From contig NZ_CP048113.1 of the NCBI RefSeq assembly GCF_010093065.1, positions 62,001 to 126,000 of the forward strand: a stretch of DNA of 64,000 nt, in the 5' to 3' direction. A model generated the notes under the pieces. That model worked only from the letters and a program-made list of their open reading frames with translations, made no database searches and was not told the origin of the DNA. How positions within the stretch are numbered: position 1 is the first letter of the stretch; each line of letters begins with the position of its first letter. This document shows positions 24,635 through 33,040 of the stretch, piece after piece. A program made the translations under genes and the position numbers. This stretch comes from Chitinophaga agri. Its GTDB lineage: Bacteria > Bacteroidota > Bacteroidia > Chitinophagales > Chitinophagaceae.

Positions 24635-25297
24635 TTATTTTTTGTTCACTTTTACGGCTTTGGATTTCTTCGCGGAGGAAGTATCAGCCGGTAGGGCGGT
24701 AGCAGTATCCTTCTTAATAACTGCTGTGTCGCGTTTGGCAGCGGCAGTATCACTTACTGCGGTTGCTGAATCCAGTCTAGCTGCGAAACTGGTGGTGTCC
24801 CTGGTAGTAGCAGTGTCTGCTTTGATCGCTACTGTGTCTGCAGTCCTGAATGTTGCGGTGTCTGCTTTAAAAGCAAAGCTGGCCGTGTCTTTCAGTAATG
24901 CAGTGTCTTTTGAAAAGCTGACAGTGTCCTTGCCGAAGGCGGCCGTGTCACTTACAAAGCTGGCAGTGTCTAATCTGAAATTAGCTGTGTCCATTTTGAA
25001 GTTGGCCGTGTCTGGTGAGAAGTTAGCCGTATCTGCTTTGAAGTCAGCAGTATCCAGTTTGAAGTTAGCCGTGTCCATTTTGAAGTTGGCAGTGTCAAGG
25101 CTGAAATTTGCTGTGTCCATTGCAAAGTGCGCGGTGTCCGGTGTAAAGTTTGCCGTGTCTCTTACAAAGTTCGCGGTATCCAGTGCGAAGTTAGCAGTGT
25201 CTGCTTTTGTTTCCATTGCATTTACTGCGTTTGTCTGAGCCAGTGCGATTACTCCAAGGCCTGCCGCGAGGCCGAATCTCAATAATTGCTTTTTCAT
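24635..25297 (-). CDS. exported heptapeptide-repeat protein (DTANFxx repeats)
   Basis: 220 aa, signal peptide MKKQLLRFGLAAGLGVIALAQTNAVNA then almost entirely repeats. From about residue 33 there are some 14 consecutive seven-residue units of consensus D-T-A-N-F-x-x, the last two positions varying (AL, VR, TP, AM, SL, KM, KL, KA, SP, KM, RL, VS, GK). Toward the C-terminus the units lose the Phe and vary in length (DTALLK, DTVAIKA, DTAVIKK), ending in a Lys/Ala/Ser-rich tail. No cysteine. The regular DT at one face and Phe/hydrophobic at another suggest either a beta-solenoid-like coil or an extended wall-bound chain; I know no named family. The gene is monocistronic, with a terminator downstream and 436 bp of non-coding DNA upstream. 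Confidence 0.8.
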   Translation of the reverse strand: MKKQLLRFGLAAGLGVIALAQTNAVNAMETKADTANFALDTANFVRDTANFTPDTAHFAMDTANFSLDTANFKMDTANFKLDTADFKADTANFSPDTANFKMDTANFRLDTASFVSDTAAFGKDTVSFSKDTALLKDTASFAFKADTATFRTADTVAIKADTATTRDTTSFAARLDSATAVSDTAAAKRDTAVIKKDTATALPADTSSAKKSKAVKVNKK

Positions 25298-25733
25298 GGT
25301 TTTTCAATTTAAAATGGTTAAAAAATGAAAGATCTCAATAAAAGATGGTTGACTAGAATTCATCCAAAATCTTGCGAGAATACTCTAATGAAATGTTAAA
25401 GTGATTTAACTGTTTTGTATAGTATTGGTTATTAATTAATTATGTGATTTTCTTGTTTGAGTAGTTTTTATAAGCGCATTAAACTTTACTGGAAAAAGTA
25501 AGTCGCTATTAAATTGTTGATGTGGAGCAGTAGTAACAATACCGGGTACACGTTTTCACAATTTATAGATGTCCGTTATCTCGTTCGTAAAACGTTAACA
25601 TTTCTCCGAAGCAAATGTTATTGTGTATTGCTTTTCTGCAGGCATGAAAATAAATGTCATTTAAACACAAAAAGTGCTTATAATTGTTGTAGATATTGAT
25701 TATACAATGTATATTGTTCTAACAAATCCCGTT
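25298..25733. other. AT-rich intergenic region between divergent genes
   Basis: 436 bp, clearly richer in A+T than its neighbours, holding the upstream regions of the heptad-repeat gene (minus) and the GH51 gene (plus). I saw no convincing TAnnTTTG pair, no RNA gene and no real open frame. In-frame ATGs at 25674 and 25707 upstream of the GH51 start are judged not used. Confidence 0.5.
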
Positions 25734-27716
25734 ATGAAACGAATAAGCAAACTTGTGACCACAGCATTTCTTCTGATGACAGGGCATGTCTCCATTTCTC
25801 AGACGATGACACTTAAGGTAAACGGTCCGCAGTCGGAGGTACAGCCTACGATGTGGGGGATCTTTTTCGAAGACATTAACTTTTCGGCGGATGGTGGTAT
25901 CTACGCGGAACTGGTAAAGAACCGCTCTTTTGAATTTACGGAGCCTATGATGGGCTGGAAAGAAGTGAAGAAAGAGGGGACAGGTAATGTGCTGATCGTG
26001 AACAGGGAATCGGGGCATGATGCGAATCCCCGGTACGCACATATCACGGTAGATGCCGCAAAGGGCAGCTACGGGCTGTTCAACGAAGGGTTCCGTGGGA
26101 TGGGATTTAAAAAAGAAACGTTATATAATTTTTCCATACTTGCCCGCAGTACCGGCGGACAGTTAGTGGGTAAGCTGCTCCTGCTGGATGATAAGGGAGT
26201 GGTGATCGGTCAGACGACCCTTCCGGCAGTAGGCAAAGAATGGAAACAATATACAGCTACTGTGAAGACAGACCGCACTGTCGCCAAGGGGGGCATACAG
26301 CTGTTATTTGCCGGTAACGGTGCCCTGGATATAGATATGGTGTCTTTATTCCCGCAGGATACCTGGAAACAGCGTCCGGGAGGATTACGGAATGACCTGG
26401 TACAGTTGCTGGCAGACCTGCATCCGGGATTCGTTCGTTTTCCGGGTGGTTGTATAGTGGAAGGCCGTGATCTGGCGAACAGGTATCAATGGAAAAAGAC
26501 AGTTGGTAAGGTAGAAGATCGTACGCTGATCGTTAACCGCTGGAATACCGAGTTCGCGCACCGTGCACCAGGCGACTACTTCCAGAGCTACGGATTGGGG
26601 TTCTATGAATATTTCCAGTTGTCAGAAGATATCGGTGCAGCACCACTGCCTATTATTAACTGCGGTATGGCATGTCAGTTCAACACAGGAGAGGTCGCTG
26701 CGGATGAAGACGTGGCTGTTTATATACAGGACGCCCTTGATCTGATAGAATTTGCAAATGGCAGTACTGCTACCAAATGGGGTGGACTGAGGGCAGAAAT
26801 GGGGCATCCGGCACCATTTAATCTGAGACACCTGGGAGTAGGTAATGAACAGTGGGATAGTCAATATGTGGCCCGTTACCAGCGCTTTGAAGAAGTGCTG
26901 AAGGCGAAACATCCTGAGATAAAACTGGTATCCAGTGTAGGGCCATTTTCCAGTGGTGAACGGTTTGACTACCTATGGTCTAAACTGAAGCCTTCCAAAG
27001 CCGATCTGGTAGATGAACATTATTATATGCCGCCGGAGTGGTTCCTTAAGAATGCGGATCGTTATGATAATTACGAGCGTAAAGGGCCGAAGATCTTTTC
27101 AGGTGAATATGCGGCACATGTGAAAACGCCGAAAGGGCAAAAAGAGACAGATACCGCAGAAGGCCGTAATACATGGGAGAGCGCACTGGCGGAAGCCGCA
27201 TTTATGACAGGCCTGGAAAGGAATGCAGATATCGTACAGATGGCATCCTATGCGCCGTTACTGGCACACGTCGATGCATGGCAATGGCGTCCTGACCTGA
27301 TCTGGTTCGATAATCTCCGTTCTGTAGGAACACCTAACTATTACGTGCAGCGCTTGTTTTCTAATAACAAAGGTACACATACGATCCCGGTCACGTCGGA
27401 TGGTCAGCCACTTACCGGACAGGAAGGCATCTATGCCAGTGCTACCATTGATAAAGCGGAACATAGGATTTTGCTGAAAGTAGTGAATGCGACAGATAGG
27501 GCGGTGACGTATAAAGTGGCACTGGAAGGTGCGGTTACCGCAAAAGGGGCGGCTAAGCAAACAGTATTGACAGCAAAGAACAAAACAGATTTCAATACAT
27601 TGGAGGCGCCTTCTGTGGTCGTACCGGAAGAGCAGATCATCACGCCCGGAAAGAACAATGTATCCGTGTCCGTGAAAGCAAATTCATTGAATATAATTCA
27701 GGTACCGTATAAATAA
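25734..27716 (+). CDS. GH51 alpha-L-arabinofuranosidase, exported
   Basis: Retaining glycosidase that removes terminal alpha-L-arabinofuranosyl groups from arabinoxylan, arabinan or similar polymers. 660 aa from ATG 25734, chosen because a signal peptide follows at once (KRISKLVTTAFLLMTGHVSISQ). A short N-terminal catalytic segment (WGIFFEDINFSADGGIYAELV) is followed by a CBM4/9-like beta-sandwich (about 70-210), then the (beta/alpha)8 barrel with the acid/base Glu372 in GVGNEQWD and the nucleophile Glu458 in FSGEYAAH, and a C-terminal beta domain. FPGGCIVEGRDLANRYQWK is a strong GH51 signature. It stands alone, with a terminator behind it and no SusCD pair, so it is not part of a visible polysaccharide utilisation locus. 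Confidence 0.93.
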   Translation: MKRISKLVTTAFLLMTGHVSISQTMTLKVNGPQSEVQPTMWGIFFEDINFSADGGIYAELVKNRSFEFTEPMMGWKEVKKEGTGNVLIVNRESGHDANPRYAHITVDAAKGSYGLFNEGFRGMGFKKETLYNFSILARSTGGQLVGKLLLLDDKGVVIGQTTLPAVGKEWKQYTATVKTDRTVAKGGIQLLFAGNGALDIDMVSLFPQDTWKQRPGGLRNDLVQLLADLHPGFVRFPGGCIVEGRDLANRYQWKKTVGKVEDRTLIVNRWNTEFAHRAPGDYFQSYGLGFYEYFQLSEDIGAAPLPIINCGMACQFNTGEVAADEDVAVYIQDALDLIEFANGSTATKWGGLRAEMGHPAPFNLRHLGVGNEQWDSQYVARYQRFEEVLKAKHPEIKLVSSVGPFSSGERFDYLWSKLKPSKADLVDEHYYMPPEWFLKNADRYDNYERKGPKIFSGEYAAHVKTPKGQKETDTAEGRNTWESALAEAAFMTGLERNADIVQMASYAPLLAHVDAWQWRPDLIWFDNLRSVGTPNYYVQRLFSNNKGTHTIPVTSDGQPLTGQEGIYASATIDKAEHRILLKVVNATDRAVTYKVALEGAVTAKGAAKQTVLTAKNKTDFNTLEAPSVVVPEEQIITPGKNNVSVSVKANSLNIIQVPYK

Positions 27717-27734
27717 TTACGTTAGCTGGTCATA

Positions 27735-27776
27735 ACCGGAAGGCGCGCTTTCTATGCAGAAAGCGGGTCTTCCGGT
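27735..27776 (+). terminator. intrinsic terminator after the GH51 gene
   Basis: Two-step hairpin: ACCGGAAG / CTTCCGGT outer stem and CGCTTTC / GAAAGCG inner stem around a TATGCA loop, followed by TTGTTATT. Confidence 0.75.
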
Positions 27777-28400
27777 TTGTTATTCTCGTGCAGAGAAATT
27801 TTTTAAAAAATTTGCAGAAAGTATTTTTGTTTTCGAAAAAGACGTAATATTGCTGGAATAGAAACGTTGTTTGTTAGCAGTTTCTTTAACGCTTGAAAGT
27901 TGATGTGACCAGTTCTACGGTGTTAGTTTCAGGTATAATTTATCTCCCCTTATTTTACTGTTTGTTTTGCGCGAAAACGCGGTTGATAACAATGATCATA
28001 TACTGATCAGTATGACTTTGTTATTTCATAATTGCTATGCCTTCAGCGAGTTGTAGTAAAAAAGCCGGTATTGTTATAAGTAATGCCTGCATTATTGTTA
28101 ACTCATTATTTGATTTGCAGTGAAGCGTTATAAGTATGATTTAGTAGAAGTGATGAGAATGAATAAGGTTAGTTATTATTCATTTCATCTTAATATGCCT
28201 GACCACGAAGCATACTGGATTTACGATGGATCTTAAACCATCTTCCATCCGGATATAACCACTATGGCACGTTTATCAGCGACCGGCCTACCGGAAACGC
28301 AAGTATAACAGGTGTCTTCTTCGGATACGATCCCGCAGAGAAAGCATTGCGACCGGGCCCGGTCGAGGCGTTGCGGTATGAGTAGCATATCTCTGACGGA
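27777..28400. other. long intergenic region with a palindrome and a possible gene remnant
   Basis: About 620 bp without a normal gene. A perfect 14-bp palindrome ATACTGATCAGTAT lies at 28002-28015, next to GACTTTG. From 28195 a short ATG frame reads MPDHEAYWIYDGS and stops; the overlapping frame 28203-28385 has no start but reads 60 codons, including NHYGTFISDRPTGNAS and VFFGYDPAEKAL, that look protein-like. This may be a frameshifted remnant or chance. Confidence 0.4.
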
Positions 28401-28958
28401 TCAGGGCCTACCCGTCGCCGCTGCAAGCTGCTGTTCCACCAGTTCATTGGCCCGCTGCCTCAATACCGGATCTCCATTGGTCATTACCTTTAATAGCTGG
28501 CGGCACTCGTGCAGAAAGGTAGGTACGAAGTCATCCTCCGCCTTTGCAATATCGTTGGCATTATCGATGATGTCAGCGTATTTGATAATCTGGCCTTCCG
28601 GGCTGATATTACCCAGACGTGTCGCTTCTTTTTGTTTGCGTGCACGCCTGTTCAATGTTGGAAAGTTCTTTTTTACATAAACATCTGTCAACTCAATGGT
28701 GAGTGTCAGCGTCCTGGCAGCGTCTTCAGGAGATAATATGCTATGCAGGAAGACCGACAGCTCTTCCGCTGTTATGGCAGTATCTTCCAGTACGTCATGC
28801 AGCAGTGCCGCATAAAGTACCGGAAGGGCTGACGTATATTCCCTGCATAGTTCCATGACCCTGACAGGATGATTGATGTAAGGTTCGTCGGCAAATTTAC
28901 GCCGCTGGTCGCCATGCGCTTCGCTGGCAAAGTGTTTAATCTGAATAAGTTGGTCCAT
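28401..28958 (-). CDS. HD-domain (p)ppGpp hydrolase-like protein (SpoT/MESH1 family)
   Basis: 185-aa single-domain metal-dependent phosphohydrolase. Seen: FASEAHGDQRRKFADEPYINHPVRV with His30, LLHDVLEDT with His54-Asp55 and Glu58-Asp59, and IIKYADIIDNANDI (Asp near 127); these are the HD and ED motifs of the ppGpp hydrolase domain. There is no synthetase, TGS or ACT domain, so it is a small alarmone hydrolase or a relative acting on another nucleotide. A longer open frame starts at 29177, but the ATG at 28958 is chosen because it overlaps the stop of the upstream Cys-rich gene as TAATG and gives exactly the family N-terminus. The two genes are translationally coupled. Confidence 0.87.
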   Translation of the reverse strand: MDQLIQIKHFASEAHGDQRRKFADEPYINHPVRVMELCREYTSALPVLYAALLHDVLEDTAITAEELSVFLHSILSPEDAARTLTLTIELTDVYVKKNFPTLNRRARKQKEATRLGNISPEGQIIKYADIIDNANDIAKAEDDFVPTFLHECRQLLKVMTNGDPVLRQRANELVEQQLAAATGRP

Positions 28959-29296
28959 TAGGATATAAGCATTTTTCTGCAGGCGGCAGCGCATTGTTTG
29001 CAGGCCTCCGCACATTCCTGGCAATGCGGATTGCTGTGTTGACTGCATTCGGCCGCGCACGCTTCGCAAATATCGGCACAAATTGAACACATTTGTACAG
29101 CGCTGGTACTTCCGAGGCTCATTAACTGGGCAGCAGCGTAACAGGCCGTCGCACATTCCATATCCAGCCGGATACATTTGGCCATCATTGTTACATCCTT
29201 TTCCGCTGTACAGGATGATGCGCAGTGATTACAGATGGCGGCACAACGAAGGCACATATCAATACAGTCTTTGTAAAAATGATAACCTGTTTGCAT
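28958..29296 (-). CDS. Cys-rich four-helix protein (DUF326/copper-storage-protein-like)
   Basis: 112 aa containing 19 cysteines in repeated CxxC/CxxxC patterns on amphipathic helices (DCIDMCLRCAAICNHCASSC, CATACYAAA, CSICADICEACAAEC, CQECAEACKQCAAAC). This is the pattern of DUF326 and of copper storage proteins (Csp), four-helix bundles whose inward cysteines bind many Cu(I) ions. No signal peptide is seen, so it would be a cytosolic Csp3-like member. Its stop overlaps the ATG of the HD hydrolase by one base. Metal storage is known for close relatives and inferred here. The copper efflux operon lies 6 kb away, not adjacent. Confidence 0.88.
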   Translation of the reverse strand: MQTGYHFYKDCIDMCLRCAAICNHCASSCTAEKDVTMMAKCIRLDMECATACYAAAQLMSLGSTSAVQMCSICADICEACAAECSQHSNPHCQECAEACKQCAAACRKMLIS

Positions 29297-29415
29297 AGTA
29301 GATATTTATTGTGGTTAAGAATCTAAAAGCTTCTGTGCTAACTACTTCAAATACCGTACAAATCTTAGCAGGCATGCTCAGCCTATATTGTGAGAGAATT
29401 TGCTAATTTGCGCCG

Positions 29416-30309
29416 ATGAAACATATATTTCTTTTCCATTGTTTGATCATAATGGGGCTTTCAGGCCTTGCGCAGCAACGCGCATTGGTGTTTCAGACTG
29501 ATTTTGGTCTGAAAGACGGGGCGGTTGCTGAAATGAAAGGTGTTGTCTACTCCCTGTCGCCCGATGTTCCTATGTTCGACCTCACACACGAAATACCCCC
29601 GTATAATATCTGGGAGGCGGCTTATCGCCTCCAGCAAACCGCTCCTTACTGGCCACCCGGGACTGTATTTGTATCCGTGGTAGATCCGGGAGTGGGGTCA
29701 GCACGAAAGTCCGTCGTGTTAAAGACCAGGACAGGACACTACTTCGTGACACCGGATAACGGTACACTCACCCTGGTAGCAAAACAAATGGGGATCGCGG
29801 AAGTCCGGGAGATCAATGAGGCCGTGAACCGAAGGAAGAACTCCGGCGCCTCTTACACCTTTCATGGCCGCGACGTCTATGCATATACAGCCGGGAAACT
29901 GGCTGCCGGTAAGATCACTTTCGGGCAGGTAGGCCCCAGACTGCCGGATACAGTAGTGACTATTCCATTCCAGCGGCCGGAATATGCCCGTGATACGCTG
30001 AGGGGAAATATTCCAGTATTGGATGTTCAATATGGAAATGTATGGACGAATATCGATCAGCAGACCTTTGCCAGGTTACAGGCTGAACCCGGGGATGTGC
30101 TGAAAGTGGTGATCAGCAGCGGAGGCGAACAGGTGTACAGTGGCACCATGCCCTTTGTAAATACCTTTGCTGCAGTGCCGGAAGGAAAAGAATTATTGTA
30201 CCTGAACAGCCTGCTCAATGTGTCATTCGCAGTGAATATGGGAGACTTCTCCTCCCGCCATCATGTGAAAAGCGGACCAGCATGGACAGTAGTGATCTGT
30301 CGGCAGTAG
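29416..30309 (+). CDS. SAM hydroxide adenosyltransferase (DUF62/chlorinase-fluorinase family), exported form
   Basis: 297 aa. The family uses S-adenosylmethionine with water or halide; most members hydrolyse SAM to adenosine and methionine. Seen: QTDFGLKDGAVAEMKG (Asp29, Asp34), DLTHEI near 56-61, VSVVDPGVGSARKS near 93-106, VTPDNGTLTLV near 117-127 and FHGRDVYAYTAGKLA near 155-169, all core motifs. It has no obvious chlorinase/fluorinase specificity loop, so hydroxide is the likely nucleophile. Odd point: the chain begins with a hydrophobic segment KHIFLFHCLIIMGLSGLAQ that looks like a cleavable signal peptide, unlike cytosolic relatives. Monocistronic by spacing; the helicase gene starts 54 nt later. 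Confidence 0.87.
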   Translation: MKHIFLFHCLIIMGLSGLAQQRALVFQTDFGLKDGAVAEMKGVVYSLSPDVPMFDLTHEIPPYNIWEAAYRLQQTAPYWPPGTVFVSVVDPGVGSARKSVVLKTRTGHYFVTPDNGTLTLVAKQMGIAEVREINEAVNRRKNSGASYTFHGRDVYAYTAGKLAAGKITFGQVGPRLPDTVVTIPFQRPEYARDTLRGNIPVLDVQYGNVWTNIDQQTFARLQAEPGDVLKVVISSGGEQVYSGTMPFVNTFAAVPEGKELLYLNSLLNVSFAVNMGDFSSRHHVKSGPAWTVVICRQ

Positions 30310-30363
30310 CCGGATTTTTGCTTATTTTTACCGCTTATTTTTTCTTAATCTTACAAAATTCAG

Positions 30364-32601
30364 ATGCCACAACCGGATACTACAAATACGATGTTTCATC
30401 TGGCGGCAGACTTTATCAATCATACCAACCGCCACATTTTCCTTACCGGTAAAGCCGGAACAGGTAAAACCACCTTTCTCAAATATATAAAGGAACATAC
30501 TACAAAAAGTACTGTGGTGGTGGCCCCGACAGGAGTCGCTGCAATCAATGCCGGAGGTGTGACGATGCACTCCTTTTTTCAACTGCCCTTCGGACCTTAT
30601 GTACCTTCCGGTGCACATCTGTTCGGTGTGGATAACGGGGTGACTGATACCCATGCACTGTTCCGCAATATTCGCTTCAATCACGATAAAAAAGCACTCC
30701 TTCGTGAAATGGAGCTGCTCATTATAGATGAAGTCAGTATGGTACGGGCGGATACGCTCGATGCTATCGACGCCATTCTCAGGCATTTCCGTGGACAGCC
30801 CCTGCTGCCTTTTGGTGGTGTGCAGGTACTCTATATCGGAGACCTATACCAGTTGCCGCCTGTCATGCCGGATGATCAGTGGCAGTTCCTGAAGGACCAT
30901 TATGAAAGCGTATTCTTCTTTCATGCAAGGGTCATGCGGCAAACGGCCCCGCTGTTCATAGAACTGAATAAGATCTATCGTCAGAATGAAGCTACCTTCA
31001 TCAATCTGCTGAATGGTGTGCGTAACAGCACCCTGGACTGGGATGACCTGGAAGTACTGAACCAGCGCTACCTGCCGCACTTTACGGGCGATGATGAACA
31101 ATATATCGTGCTGACCACTCACAACCGCCGCGCGGATGAGATCAATAATGCCCGTCTGGCAGCAATGCCAGGACAAATGTATACGTTCACCGGCGAGATA
31201 AAAGGAGACTTTAGCGATAAGGCGCTACCTACGGATATGGACCTTCGTATCAAACTCGGCGCGCAGGTCATGTTTATCAAAAATGATGTGGCAGAGGTCC
31301 GCCGTTACTTTAACGGTAAACTTGGTACAGTGACCGATATCCTGCCGGACGACAAAATCGTTGTAAAGCTGGCAGGTGGAGAAGATACACTCGTATTAGA
31401 GAAGGAAACCTGGAGAAATATCCGCTATTCCTGGAATAAAATGGAGGAATCAGTGGATGAAGAAGAACTGGGTAGTTTTAAACAATATCCGATCAGACTG
31501 GCCTGGGCCATCACTATTCATAAAAGCCAGGGCTTGACATTTGAAAAGGCGATCATTGATGCGGGTAATGCGTTTGCCCCCGGACAGGTATATGTGGCGC
31601 TGAGTCGCTGTACCTCTCTTGACGGACTGGTACTACATTCCCGCATACATCCCGGCGCCATCCGGACAGACCAGCAGGTGCAACAGTTTTCAGAGAACTT
31701 TCATAAGGAAGAGGAGCTGGAACTGCTGCTGGAAGGTGACAAGCTGGTTTTCTGGGCTGAGCAGTTGCTAAAGTTGTTCAGTGCGGAAAAGATGCTGGGA
31801 GAGTTGCAGCTGCATGCTGTCTGGCTGAAGGATAAGAAAATGACCGGGATGGAGAGTGCAGGGAACCTCAGTCGTAACATGCAGCAGAAAGCAGCGCAAC
31901 TCCATGACGTCGGACTAAAGTTCCGTCAGCAACTGGAGCCTTTGCTGAAAGAGGTCCTGAGCACTGGTAATACTGCTGCGCTGAAGGAACGCATGGGAAA
32001 GGCTGTCGCCTATTTTACCAATGAGATCTATGAAGGATTAATTCAACCACTCAGAAGAGAAAGAGAACTGGTAAAAGGTATCGCCAAAGTAAAGAAATAC
32101 GTGCTGCAGCTGTCTGGTATAGAACATTTCCTGTGGAACAGGTTACAGTTATTCGCTGACGCCAGCTATGGTAATGTGAAGTTTAACGAAGGGCTGCCCG
32201 ACTATGGAAAGCTGCGCTGGCCTGTAGCGGAAGAGAAAGCCAAAGAAAAGGAGAAGGAAAAAGACAAAGAGAAGGAGAAGCCGGCAAAGAAACCCCGGGA
32301 AGCAGGAGATAGCAGAAGAGGAACGCTGGAGTTATACCTTTCAGGAAAAACGCTGGCTGAAATTGCAGAAGAAAGGGGACTGGCAGTCAGCACAGTGGAA
32401 AGCCACCTGGCAGATTGTGTGGCACACGATGAGCTAAAGATAGACCGCTTCATAGACGAAAAGAAGATCTCAAAGATATTGGTCCTGGTGAAGGAACTGG
32501 GAGTAACCGCTTCAGCGCCTATAAAGGCAAGGTTGGGAGATGAGGTGAGCTGGGGCGAGATCCGGGCCGTGCAGGCTCATTATCGCAAGGTAATGGAATA
32601 A
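30364..32601 (+). CDS. Pif1-like superfamily 1 DNA helicase with C-terminal HTH domain
   Basis: 745-aa ATP-dependent 5'-3' DNA helicase relative. Walker A GKAGTGKTT at residues 29-37; motif Ia VVVAPTGVAAINAGG; Walker B LLIIDEVSMV near 120-129; motif III GDLYQLPPV; C-terminal helicase motifs with TIHKSQGLTFEKAI near 382 and YVALSRCTSLDGLVL near 413-427 (motif VI). After the core (to about 450) comes a helical region, then a Lys/Glu-rich linker (AKEKEKEKDKEKEKPAKK, about 622-640) and an HTH_40/RQC-like winged helix (LYLSGKTLAEIAEERGLAVSTV) at the end. This architecture is common in Bacteroidota. Likely role in replication or repair of structured DNA, inferred. Confidence 0.9.
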   Translation: MPQPDTTNTMFHLAADFINHTNRHIFLTGKAGTGKTTFLKYIKEHTTKSTVVVAPTGVAAINAGGVTMHSFFQLPFGPYVPSGAHLFGVDNGVTDTHALFRNIRFNHDKKALLREMELLIIDEVSMVRADTLDAIDAILRHFRGQPLLPFGGVQVLYIGDLYQLPPVMPDDQWQFLKDHYESVFFFHARVMRQTAPLFIELNKIYRQNEATFINLLNGVRNSTLDWDDLEVLNQRYLPHFTGDDEQYIVLTTHNRRADEINNARLAAMPGQMYTFTGEIKGDFSDKALPTDMDLRIKLGAQVMFIKNDVAEVRRYFNGKLGTVTDILPDDKIVVKLAGGEDTLVLEKETWRNIRYSWNKMEESVDEEELGSFKQYPIRLAWAITIHKSQGLTFEKAIIDAGNAFAPGQVYVALSRCTSLDGLVLHSRIHPGAIRTDQQVQQFSENFHKEEELELLLEGDKLVFWAEQLLKLFSAEKMLGELQLHAVWLKDKKMTGMESAGNLSRNMQQKAAQLHDVGLKFRQQLEPLLKEVLSTGNTAALKERMGKAVAYFTNEIYEGLIQPLRRERELVKGIAKVKKYVLQLSGIEHFLWNRLQLFADASYGNVKFNEGLPDYGKLRWPVAEEKAKEKEKEKDKEKEKPAKKPREAGDSRRGTLELYLSGKTLAEIAEERGLAVSTVESHLADCVAHDELKIDRFIDEKKISKILVLVKELGVTASAPIKARLGDEVSWGEIRAVQAHYRKVME

Positions 32602-32733
32602 GACGGGCTTTTCATTGCGAGCTTTGTCAGGTGACCGAACATCCTTATTTACACACGAGGGTGTATCAAAAATAAGCGAACGTTCTCGGCATCGCCTGAA
32701 TGACCAACCGGTTCCATCGGTTCCCCGAATAAA

Positions 32734-32768
32734 AAGAGGGTGTATTATACCTTTGGGTACACCCTCTT
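32734..32768. terminator. hairpin terminator after the helicase gene
   Basis: AAGAGGGTGTA / TACACCCTCTT, an 11-bp perfect stem with a 13-nt loop, A-rich before and CTTAT after; 130 nt downstream of the helicase stop. Confidence 0.6.
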
Positions 32769-33005
32769 CTTATCTGCATGAACTACTTCCTATGCCTGTC
32801 AAAGCGCGCCGTCTGATCGCTTTAACAGAGACCGTAGATTACTTAACGAAAGTCCACCACAGGCCTTTTCATCCTGTCTTCCTGCTCGTCACCTGTCAAT
32901 AATCATCTCCCGACTGCATAAAAATCATTTTTCGATGGTGGTGTCCCTGTACATTTCCTTCCTGTCAAAAATGCCCTGCTAACCCGCTATATCACAATTG
33001 TTTTG

Positions 33006-33013
33006 TAATTTTG
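33006..33013 (+). promoter_or_regulatory. -7 promoter element of the LLM gene
   Basis: TAATTTTG, an exact TAnnTTTG, 27 nt before the ATG at 33041; no clear -33 element. Confidence 0.4.
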
Positions 33014-33040
33014 GAACAATCATTCTAAAAAGAAGAGCAT

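Larger units (their letters stand above)
32602..33040. other. intergenic region with three GAGGGTGTA motifs
   Basis: 439 bp without a convincing gene. It holds GAGGGTGTA at 32657-32665, again at 32736-32744 and inverted at 32758-32766. The last two form the hairpin listed as a terminator. The first copy, in CGAGGGTGTATCAAAA, resembles an insertion-sequence end but no transposase fragment was recognised. The 95-codon frame 32615-32902 crosses the terminator and is not accepted. Confidence 0.45.

Noticed and set aside
24642..25238. 198-codon plus-strand frame with regular AVS repeats
   Set aside because: It is the mirror frame of the DTANF repeats. The minus-strand frame has a signal peptide and sensible repeats.
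28401..29177. 258-codon start for the HD protein
   Set aside because: The first 73 codons are antisense-frame reading of the Cys-rich gene. The TAATG overlap start at 28958 matches the family.
28958..29296. Ferredoxin
   Set aside because: The 19 cysteines are spread along helices as in DUF326/Csp proteins and do not form CxxCxxCxxxCP clusters.
32615..32902. 95-codon frame after the helicase gene
   Set aside because: It runs through a terminator hairpin and has no family features.
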